64,000 nucleotides of DNA from Sycon ciliatum (lineage: Eukaryota; Porifera; Calcarea; Leucosolenida; Sycettidae), in assembly GCF_964019385.1 (NCBI RefSeq), contig NC_088647.1:4348798-4412797 (forward strand), given 5' to 3'. A program made the translations under genes and the position numbers. Below are positions 27,801 to 39,800 of this stretch, piece by piece (within the stretch, counting starts at the first letter, position 1; the number at the start of each line of letters is the position of its first letter). The notes beneath the pieces are model-generated. The model was given only the letters and a program-made list of their open reading frames with translations, did not search any database and was not told the DNA's origin.

Positions 27801-30800
27801 GTTTTTTGATTTCTCTGTGCCCGCAGTTGTTCCAGGATGTAGTTCTACTCGTTGCAGTGTTTCTGTAGCCGTGGCTGTTTCTACGCTGGAAAGAATCACT
27901 GGCCATGGGTAATGCAAAACAAAGGCAGTTCCTACGCTGCTTGATTTTTCTGTGAAAACTTTGTTGAAGCGGTACGATGTGGCCACGAAGAACAAATAAT
28001 TATATTACTGACGAAGAAGGGTGAGAGAAGCAGGCTGAAGTCAGTGAAGACATCGATGTCGAACGTAGTGATACTAGTACTGGTACTGGAATTTAGCATG
28101 GACTACCTGTGGAGCGTGAAGTGGCTGCCCACTCGCTGGTAAGTGGACCCACTTGCAGCTCCAGTCGCACGAGTACCGTTTGAAACTTTCTGTGGATCCT
28201 AGAGTATCCTGAGCTCAGTGGACGACGCATCTCAGAGCTGCTGAACTTGGGCTACTGTCCCTGTAGGAATGAGGTTCGTGTCAACCACTGTACTGCACTG
28301 ATGGTGTAAGGAAAACGCTGGCTTTACAGTACAGGAGTTGCATGTGAATGTGCATTTGTGAACCGTATTTGAGACACAAAAAGAATTGCCGAGAGAGCAT
28401 GACAGTACACTACATGTATATCGTATGTGTGGACGCCAGCGTGTGTAGATGCATATTGCCCTTCATGCGATGTTTTTCTGGAGTCTGCTGCTATCAACGC
28501 AAGTGACAACCAGCAAATGCATGCCCAGTGCAGTGGCTGGTCTTCATGCTTTTATTTACACTAAGTCCTACTATGGACTAGTAGTGTTACAATGATGCGT
28601 GCACGAGAGTGCGTGCGTGTGGGTGGGTGTTTATGTGCATGCGCACGCACGCGTGTGAGTGTTTAGTGTGCCTGATTTTGAATGCCTGCTTTCACATTAT
28701 TCATGTGCCAGTTTCATGGTCGAGGTTGTTATGAAACCTCGCTGCCTTACATGCACATGTACACTACTCGTATATCAATGTGCTAGGACTGAAGGCTACA
28801 TGACATACATGTAATGATACATGTACCTTTCCAAGCACAGACTGTCTGGTATGTCCAAAGGAGGTTGCAGCATGAAAATAACTTCTTCTAAAATAATATT
28901 ACCATACTACCATGTCATTGGTAGTGATATTTAGTCAAGAAGGCAAGAATGGTCAGATTTTCTAAAAATGCTATTTTCAGAATTGGCCTAAAAATACCAT
29001 ATTTTGATACCTATATTGTTTGGTAGGGGCCTAAAGTGCCTGGTGACACCATCAAAACTGTCCATTAGCGGTTTCCTTGGGGCTCAAGGATCACAGAAAG
29101 CCACAAAAATCAATATGTCCATGGACAAAATGTTGCAGGCTGAACCATTTCACAATTCAGCACCCGATGGAAATTTCGGTACCCGTAATTTCGAAAAAGT
29201 GGCTCGCCAAGAGCAAAACCAAGACACAGTCTATCTTGTGTAGCCAAGATACCTCCAAATGTGGTTCTTAAACATATGATGAAGAAAATGCTTAGTATCC
29301 TCCTTCCAGGAGGCTTCTTTGGGTCAAAAACCAAAAACATTTACCATTTTTTTGCCGAAAATCAAGAAATTGTACACTAACTAAATACACCAGAATACCT
29401 CTTATATGCCTGGTGACCCTACCTAAAAACTATACCAAATTTGAGAAGAGACATCACTCCACCATTCTATGCATAAAAAACAGGGTGTCCATGGACCTTT
29501 TATTTTTACTTCTTTAGGTGGGAGCCTCCTTAACGGGTACTCGACTGCTAACTGATCAGCAGCTAAACAGATGGGTACCCAGGTACCGGGATCACCCTTT
29601 TCACCCCTAAAGTTATAACTGGAGAACAATGACACCATTCTGAAATGTGAGAAAGGAAAACATACAATCCAAACGAAGACTTACTTGGATCTAGTCCAGT
29701 ACACCAGCACCACTCTGATAGACTAATGGATCCATCATTGTTGTAATCACACCGACTCCAGTGATCCTGGGCACAAGCACGCGGACCAACTTCACGATCT
29801 ACTTCAGAAAAGAATGAACCTGCTTCGGCACGACTTAGCTTCCTGTTCATTGGAGCTACATCCAGCTCATCAAACATCCAGTAGATTGTGATCTTGGCTG
29901 GTGTCTTGAGACGTGGTTCAGCTGTGGGGTCTGGAGTGCTTTCCGGTTCAGGTGATGGCTCAACATGACCTGATTCTTGACGCTTCAAAGACATGAACTG
30001 AACGAGGTTGGCTTGGAAGTGTCTTTCCTTTTCTGGGCTGCATTCTGCAGATAAGAAGGTAAAAATACAGAAGAAAAGCCTACTAGATGACAGAAAAGCT
30101 GAACATTCATGCAAGTGCTGCTAACACACATTAGCATCCCCCCACCTCACAACAGAGCAACCGAGTTTTGCATTAAGCTGGGAGTGCCGATTCGAGCAAC
30201 TGGTATAATGGCTCGCAGCTGAGCCAGCAAATGACTCCGCTTGGAGCAGGCGAATGACTCCGCATGGAGCCGGCAAATGACTCCGCATGGAGCCGGCAAA
30301 TGACTCCGCATGGAGCCGGCAAATGACTCCGCATGGAGCCGGCAAATGACTCCGCATGGAGCAGGCGAATGACTCCGCATGGAGCCGGCAAATGACTCCG
30401 CATGGAGCCGGCGAATGACTCCGCATGGAGCCGGCAATTGACTCCGCATGGAGCCGGCAATTGACTCCGCATGGAGCCGCCGAATGACTCCGCATGGAGC
30501 CGCCGAATTACTCCGCATGGAGCCGCCAATTACTCCGCATGGAGCCGCCGAATGACTCTGCATGGAGCCGCCAATGCCTCCGCATGGAGCCGGCAATGAC
30601 TCTGAATAGAGCCACCAAATGCTAGATATATAGAGATGCATAACCAGTTGAGAGCATATATTCTCATGGACTATACAGATACCATCATGTGTGCGCCAGA
30701 AACATGAGTTGAGCTAGTGGGTGGGAGGGTGGGAAGGAAATTGTTTTGGGAACACCTGTTCCGCAAGTTGCACGCTCGAAAGTCCAAACAGCAATGACAT

Positions 30801-33800
30801 GAAAGAGACATTGTACAGGATTTTGAAGGGCGCGTGCCCACGTGACTCGCGCATGCGTGCAGGTTGGGCCAGCTCGCTGGGCTGCTGCTAACTCGCGTTA
30901 GCATGCTAACGCTCATTCTAAGTAATGAATATAGCGAATATAAGTTGATACAAAAATGCAATCGAAGCGTGCGGCATACACGCTTAGGTTGCAGTTTGGT
31001 GAAGTAGAGAAATAAAAAGCTACCACGAAGGAACTAGAAGGTATCGTGCTACTCAATGAAATCTGATCAAGTAAGGCAATGCCACACTCTGTACTAGTAT
31101 TGTGCGGCCCTAGACCTGCAAACACTGGGATGTGAACTGGTACAAGGCACTAACTTGACTCACGAGATTGGATTTCATGGAGCAGCAGTGTATATCAATA
31201 ATTTTGGAAACAAGTTCATATGGCAGCATTACATGCCTAATGTCGTCCAATGAACACGATTTGAAGGGAACTGTGACTCAGCTGCAATACGTCCAACCAC
31301 ACAATGAGATCATGCTTGGCCACATTTCCTGCTGGATAAATCTTACCATTGTCAAGTCCAGAGCACCAGCACCATTCCGACAGAGAAATCATTCCATCCT
31401 TATTATAATCACAGTACTCCTGCAGTGTCTCTGCACATGCACGAGGATCCACTTCACGAACAACTTCACTCCTGAATGATGATATCTCATTCTCACTCAG
31501 TTGTCTGTCCATAGGGGCTACATCTAGTTCATCAAACTGCCAGTAGATGGCTACTTTGGCTGGTGTATTCAAACGGGGCTCAACTGCTGGATCACGCTCA
31601 CTACTATCTGATGTTGTCTCTGGTTCAGGAGTTACATTTGCTTCCGATCTCTTCTTCTTGATGAACTGAAGCATCTTGTGTTGGAAGAACTGACGCTTGT
31701 CAGCTGGGCAAGCTGAACACACAAATGCGCACACCAGGAAGAATGTTGGTAGGTTTGCGGGACTGAGAGTTTTGGCGTACAGTACTGGACAAAGAAACCC
31801 AGCCTCAAGAATAAACTAGCGCCGGGGCTGTACAGCCCTAGCACTACAAATACTGTTCTGTGCACTCAAACACCACGCTGCTTTATTCATAAGGTTGGAT
31901 TTCTCTGCCCAGCACTGTACATGTATCATATACTGAGTAGCCACAAAGCAACACAACTTCAGAACACAAATCCATGGTAAATGAACGAATCTCTGAAAAC
32001 TTACTTGGATCAAGACCAGTACACCAGCACCATTCCGACAAACTGATAGAACCATCATCATTATAATCACAATAGTTCCACTGACTTTCTGCACAGGCAC
32101 GAGGATGAACATTGCGAACAGTATTATTCATGAATACTCCAACTTCAGCACGGCTTAGCTTCCTGTCCATTGGAGCTACATCCAGTTCATCAAACATCCA
32201 GTAGATGGTTTGTTTGGCTGGTGTCTTGAGACGTGGTTCAGCTGTGGGATCTCTGGGTTCATCACTTTCTGGAAGAGGCTCAGTATGGCCAGCTTCAGTA
32301 CGCTTCATTGTCATGTAGTTCAGGAGATTATGTTGGTAGAATGTCCTCTTGTCAGCTGGACAGGCTGGAAAGAAACAGAAAAGGGAGTAAAGAATGCATA
32401 GCCAGAGTTTACTTCCTCCGTTAACAAAAACTTCGTGATGGATTTTGATGGATATGAAAACGCTTAGAACAGGTCAAGAACAGTTTGTGTCAACTGCAAA
32501 TCACTGGACGAAGGCAGTTCAGCCTATGTACAGCGTATTTACAAGAGAAACTGTTGGCGATATAAGCAGAGACTTCAGTTTGCGTCGCTTTCGCTGGACT
32601 CATTTTTGACCCTGCGTCGTTGTCGTCATCTGCTAGCTGCTGCACACGAGTTGTCATCTCTCTCGAGTCGTTGTTCAGCTCGTTTCAGCCTTGCCTCGCC
32701 TTCTTTGATCACACTCCGCTGATCTTGATGTCGCCGTTGTTCAAGTAAGTAGTTGGCTTTCAAGCTGCGTGATCCGCCACGGTGGCGATAACTCGTTTCC
32801 ACCAGGGAGTCGTACAAATATTTTACGACTCCCTGGTTCATCTTCGCTCTCCAGAAATCCGCGAAACGAGGACTAAAGGCATAGCCAAACTGATTCCATT
32901 TTCTCTGATGGATACCCCTGCCAGCACTGAACGGCAGTGGCTAGCAAATCCAGTCGACTTTCTTGAGCCATGAGACTCGCGCCGGGTTGCAGACTTCTGA
33001 AAGAATGCATGGTCATCAACATTCGCATCTGGGCTTTGCACAGGTTGAACAAGAACTTGAATTCAGAATTATTTCATTGCGCCGTGCGATTGAAGCAGCT
33101 CCTTGTTCACTCGCTCATTGTGTAGGATCGCTGCTCCGTTCCATCGCTCTCTATAACTCTCTAAGTCAGTGCTAGATTAGTAGAGAGGCCAAGCAGCGCA
33201 TTATCCCCTCGGAGAAGTGGTATTTCGGTTTCGCTCGCCATGACTGTCATCACCTATGTTGCCACAACGCAACCATCGATTCCGCTCGGCTTGTTGTGAA
33301 AGGTCGCTTTCCTTGCATCGTACCTTTTTCATGGCATGCAAGAGAAGGCCGAGAAAGTGATCGCGACTCATTTCACGGCAGTTTGTGTGCAAAGGAGTCC
33401 CTCAAAAATCCATCACGAAGTTTTTGTTAACGGAGGAAGTATGATTTATCGCTCTAACATTACATCACCCAGAAAGGTTTGTCAAAACACCCAGAAGGCT
33501 TGGCCTCATTCCGACATGAAAACGGAAACCCCTCCCTATAAAAACCGGACTACTGTAAATATACAAATTTTCGGCAGCTATTTAATTTCGGCTATATTCG
33601 GCACCGACCCAAAACGCCTAAATTAAAACGCCGATGAAATTTTTCACAGCATCTGTCGCACTATACTATGCCCTCTACCCCACGCCGAAAATAAATCGCC
33701 GCCGAAATGTCAAAAATCGTAAAGTGCCGAAATTTTGCAGCGCCGAAATCTTGTATATTTACAGTATTTAATGAAGGGAAACGCCAGGAATAGGATCAAA

Positions 33801-36800
33801 GGACAGCAACTAGAAATCCAGCCAAATGCTGCTTATTCTGTTGCCAGTCATGCTAGTATTTTTCGTGTATCTGACAGGCCGGTGGCGTATTCAATTACAC
33901 CGCCCCATTGTGAAGCTCTTCAACCTGGTAGTATGGCCACGGCTGAGTCACCGAAGATGGAAAAACCTGAAATGTCTCATTTGGCACATGCCAATTGGCA
34001 GCCTATAACTCTTTGAGACCCCAACGATCGAATTCGATCGTTTGGTATACAGTGACACTAAAAACATATCTCTGGTGTTCCTTCACCATTTTCATAAACA
34101 AAGCCGTGATCTCAGTTTCGAGAAGAACCTTGGCTATCATGTCGAAGTTATCCGAAACCTCTAGGAGTTACGATGCTGCCATGGAGACAAACTGATAAAT
34201 GCACTCAGAACGAAAATTTCAAATTTTCAGAGGATTTCCCCGGAATGGTACGTCATACTCAAGCATGCTGCACACCGAAATTTTGCGCTTCAAACGAGCT
34301 TTCCGCTGTAGTTTGTTTGAAGTCGATGTGATGATGGAGAATGGAATGGCGGCTGTTTGAACTTTGCTGAAGCTGTTTGCGCACGGCTGCTGTTTTGGGC
34401 GGCATTATAGGCCACGCAGAGCAGAGGCTGTGCAGGTAGCTGGCTTGAGTGTGGTGCTAATCTCTCCATCTGGGAAATACCTTTTCAACGGTGGTTAGTT
34501 TGTAAAATCCGGTGAATGTTTGGTAGAGATACGAGCGAAAGTACATGTTATTTGAAGGTGCGTAAATTGTCGTACTTTCAGTGGGGTCTCAAAGGGTTAA
34601 TAAGTTCACGGTTCGCGTGAGACTTGGCTAGAGGCCGACTTTTCTGCATCCGTAGGACCGCCACAACCCCCAAGGATCAAGGCGCAGATGCAGCTCCTAA
34701 AGCGGTGGGAGGTGAGTAGATCAGACCCACCAAAGTGGTCAGAGACCGAAGATCCCATTTGTTGCATCCGGGCATCCATGCATCCGTGGCAGCTTTATCG
34801 ATGTGAATAACAATACCTGTGCGTATAATTCCTTCATTCTCCAAGTACATCAACAAGTAAATCCTACATGTTGGGAAGTTCAAGTTTTTTTCTAACATGG
34901 ATCCATTCTCGAAGATCTCCACGAGTGCCATTCTACAGCACACATACATACTCGCTTTGGAGGTCCAGTGAGTATGAACTACAGTCGACCTACCCTCATA
35001 ACGATATTACCCTTTTAACGATATTTTTCTGCCAAACCAAATCATTCCATTGACTTGTGTATACAATGTCTCACCTCTACAACAATATTGCTATAACGCC
35101 ACCGACGTCGGACATCGCTTCCTCCAGCTAGTGGCCAAACACTTCCCCAAAGGCTCAAGCCTCAATAAAATCGTCCAACCGGAACTCGGTAAAAGTTAGC
35201 TACAGTTGCATGTAGAATATGGCCATGATCATCAAACAACACAATAACACGATTCTACGACCCAAGAAACAAGCCAACGGAGGTGACAGCAACACCAGGA
35301 CATGTAACTGTCGGGCGAAAGACTCATGTCCACTGGACGGAGCGTGTCTAACGGAGAGTATTGTGTATAAGGCTAGAGTCACCGCAGGTATGGACAAGAA
35401 GGAGTATACTGGATTAACAGCAACACCATTCAAACAACGCTACTATAACCACCAATCATCATTCCGCCACAGACAACACGAGAAGGACACCCGCCTATTG
35501 CAGTACGTCTGGGCCAAGAAGGATGAAGGGAAGGCATGCAGCATTCAATGGGCGGTGCACAGCAGAGCAGTGGCCTACAGCAACAAAAGCAAAAGGTGCA
35601 ACCTGTGCCTGGCGGAAAAATTGGCAGTCGCGCAAGCACACAAGCACCTCTCTCTCTCAACAAGAGTAGTGAGCTTGTGTCAAAGTGTCGCCACGAGAAT
35701 AAGTACTACCTTCGGAACTTCAAACCATCCACAGCCATCACCTAATTAAGTGAGAGACAACCAGCTCCAGCGGTTGTCACCATTCACCACTGCTGTCATT
35801 CGCACTTTTAGATTCGCCCCATGACTCGATGATGCAGTCATGTACACTTTGCAAGTTTGTGGGTATATAAACCAATACTGATCCAGATTTGCTCATTGCT
35901 ATTTTTTAGTGCGTGAAAAAGTTAAAATACTTTTCTGTCCTCTTATTGTTTGTTTTAACGATAGTACGCCTAACGTTATAACGATATAAAATGGGCTCAC
36001 CAATCGACATTTTCCATTTTATAACAATATCTAGCAGGGAATATCTCGAGCCCACAATCCAGGCAGGGCAAGCTTTGCAAGCTTCACTTGATAAGTCGCT
36101 GGGACATGACGAAATGCAATGGGGGCACCAGTGGGTACCTTGCTGTGTACATAATGTGTATGTACGTCAGTTTTTATGCTCTGAAGAGTGTGAAAAATGA
36201 ACAAAATCCAAGCATTATGACGTTCATGTATGTGTATGAAATAAAATGAACCAGTTACCCCTATAACAATATTACCCTTACAACAATATTTCTTGGTCTG
36301 ACGGAAATATCGTTATAAGAGCAGGTCGACTGTATTGGAGAACAATGCCATTACTCTGAAAACAAAATTCGAACGAAGACTTACTTGGATCTAGTCCAGT
36401 ACACCAGCACCACTCTGATAGACTAATGGATCCATCATTGTTGTAATCACACCGACTCCAGTGATCCTGGGCACAAGCACGCGGACCAACTTCACGATCT
36501 ACTTCAGAAAAGAATGAACCTGCTTCGGCACGACTTAGCTTCCTGTTCATTGGAGCTACATCCAGCTCATCAAACATCCAGTAGATTGTGATCTTGGCTG
36601 GTGTCTTGAGACGTGGTTCAGCTGTGGGGTCTGGATTACTTTCTGATTCTGGCGATGGCTCAACATGACCTGATTCTTGACGCTTTAAAGACATGAACTG
36701 AAGGAGGTTGGCTTGGAAGTGTCTCTCCTTTTCTGGGCTGCATTCTGCAGATAAGAAGGTAAAAATACAGAAGAATAGCATATTAGATGGCAGAGAAGGC

Positions 36801-39800
36801 AAGCACTCATGCCAGTGTTACAAATACACTGTCATATCTAAGAAATGATGGCAGCAAATGCAAACCACATATTTTGCTACAAAAACACGCATGCTTAGTT
36901 TGCAGTTTTCTGCAGAAAAAAAGCTGTCACAAAGAAATTAGAAGGAATGTCAATAATTTTGAATGAAAGTTCATATGGCAGCATTACATGCATGATGTCT
37001 TCCGATGGACACACTTGAAAGGAAATGTGACGCAACCACAACACGTCAAACCACACAATGAAGAAAACGCTCAGCCACATTTCCTGCTGGATCAATCTTA
37101 CCATTGTCAAGTCCAGAGCACCAGCACCATTCTGACAGAGAAATCATTCCATCCTTGTTATAATCACAGTGCTCCTGCAGTGTCTCTGCACATGCACGAG
37201 GATCCACTTCACGAACAACTTCACTCATGAATGATGATATCTCATTCTCACTCAGTTGTCTGTCCATAGGAGATACATCTAGTTCATCAAACTGCCAGTA
37301 GATGGCTACTTTGGCTGGTGTATTCAGACGGGGTTCAACTGCTGGATCACGCTCACTACTATCTGATGTTGTCTCTGGTTCAGGAGTTACATTTGCTTGC
37401 GATCTCTTCTTCTTGATGAACTGAAGCATCTTGTGTTGGAAGAACTGACGCTTGTCAGCTGGGCAAGCTGAAAACAAAAATTGGCACAAGAATGGAGAAT
37501 ATTAGAAGAGATATGTCAGTCAGTGTCAACGTATAACCAGTTGCAACACCAGAAACATGCCAAATGCAAATCAAAGGCAATGAACAAATCTCTGAAAACT
37601 TACTTGGATCGAGACCAGTACACCAGCACCATTCCGACAAACTGATAGAACCATCATCATTGTAATCACAATAGTTCCACTGACTTTCTGCACAGGCACG
37701 AGGATGAACATTGCGCACTGTATCGTTCATGAATACTCCAACTTCAGCACGGCTTAGCTTCCTGTCCATTGGAGCTACATCCAGCTCATCAAACATCCAG
37801 TAGATGGTTTGTTTGGCTGGTGTCTTGAGACGTGGTTCAGCTGTGGGATCTCTGGGTTCATCACTTTCTGGAAGAGGTTCAGTATGGCCAGCTTCAGTGC
37901 GTCTTGCTGTCATGTATTCCAGAAGGTGGGTCTGGTATACGGTTCTTGATTCATCATTGCACGTGGATTCTTCTGTGAAGGGTCAAAAGACAGTGGAAAA
38001 CTACAATGTCCTAGATGTATGTAGATATGTATATCACAAACAATCTTACATTATCAACTCCTAGCAAACGGCATTCATCTTCTGAAATTTCGTGTTTTGG
38101 GAATGCCCTGGCCCTGATCTTGATAGCATGGCATGCAGCTAGGATGCTTGCCAAAACCGTCACATCGTTTTCTGCCTATTGCAAGTCGAGTCTCCCTATC
38201 ACTAGTATCCCATTTGGTATTAAATCATTTTGTTTGGGTATCGTGACTTTGTGAACATATTTAAATAGCTCTATTTTTTTGGAACTGATTTTTGCTCAGT
38301 ACATGACAATATAGAATCATCATCATCCTCACAAGATATGCTTGACCACTACGAGTGCCCCGCGTGTGCTAGAAACCCTTCAAAGTCGGAACAAAAACCA
38401 TCAAACAGCCAGCCCACACCTTGAGTTAGGTGATATCGATCTGAAATGATCTGAAGACCATTTTTGATGGATACTGAGATACAGAAGTGAGTTTCACGTC
38501 CAACACCAGACTACAGTCAAACCTCTTTAGGATGAACACCTAGGGACCGATAGTAAATGTTCACAAAACGGGAGTTCTTCTTATCCATATTTGTACACTG
38601 TCAACACATAGTGCTTTCTTTATCTAAAAGAGTTATGAACACTAGTTCTTCTAAAATAGCAGCTTGTCAAATCAGCGTCCTTCTTATGCAGGTTTCACTG
38701 TATTTTAGGATAATTCGGGATAGTCGGGGGGCATGCTCGTATGGATCGCCGAGTCTTGCCCAATAGTGTGTAATTACCAGCAATCTCTGGCATTGCAAAA
38801 CCACACTGGCCGGCCAGGGGCCAGTACTGGCAAATCCCGGTGCCGGGTCGAGGTGGGAGGTGGCAGACCGCCGGAGGCGGTGGTGGTGGACATGGCGGTG
38901 GCGGGTGTGACTGTATCCATACTCTTTGCTCTCCGGGTGTGCCACAGTACCAGTCCCTGGAGCAGCAGTAGCCCAGCCAGGACACACAGCCGCCGGTGTC
39001 ATTATCACCTTGTGCGGCACACACAACAAGAGGCAAAGAGGATGGATGCAGTGGTTACAAACCCCAGGACACACGCATAGAATTACCAGCAATCTCTGGC
39101 ATTGCAAAACCACACTGGCCGGCCAGGGGCCAGTACTGGCAAATCCCGGTGCCGGGTCGAGGTGCGGGGTCACAGCCCGGAGGCGGTGGTGGCGGGCATG
39201 GTGGTGGCGGGTGCGACTGTATCCATACTCTTTGCTCGCCGGGTGTGCCGCAGTACCAGTGTGTGGAGCAGCAGTAGCCCAGCCAGGACACACAGCCGCC
39301 GGTGTCATTATCACCTTGTGCGGCACACATAACAAGAGGCAAAGGGGATGGACGCAGTGGTTACAAACCCCAGGACACACGCATAGAATTACCATTCATC
39401 TCTGGCATTTCAAAACCGCACTGTCCCGAGAGAGGCCAGTACTGGCATATTCCCGTGCCTGGCTTGGGAGCATCCTGGCACTTGCCCCCAATAGGTATAG
39501 GGCACGATATTGGTGGGTTCTGCATCTGCCAGGCTTTCTGGCCGTCCCTGGTTGAGCAGAACCACTTCGTGGAACAGCAATATCCACGCCAGTACACACA
39601 TGTGCCGTTGGAATCGTCACCGGCGTCTAAACAGTACAGAAATATACCTGTGTTGAAATCGGTCGTCCAGGCCATTGGTGAGCTTACTGAACCAGAGGTT
39701 GGGGATGTGAATGGGGATGAGAAAAAACCACACATCCTACAGCTCACGCAGTCCACTTCACTGCCCTTCGAGCAGCTTCAATGTTGCATAAGTGTGTTTA

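Noticed and set aside
30218..30612. Regular short repeats considered as a CRISPR array
   Set aside because: Contiguous 23-bp tandem units without unique spacers, in a eukaryotic intron.
30121..30641. Several overlapping open frames of repeated peptide
   Set aside because: All arise from the 23-bp minisatellite, open in three frames.
38050..38095. Candidate exon with acceptor TTTCAG and donor GTAAGATTG
   Set aside because: Gives phase 1 to 0, which would shift the next module out of frame.
39627..39647. 21-nt intron within exon 28
   Set aside because: Too short for a spliceosomal intron; the sequence is open and in frame, so one longer exon is preferred.
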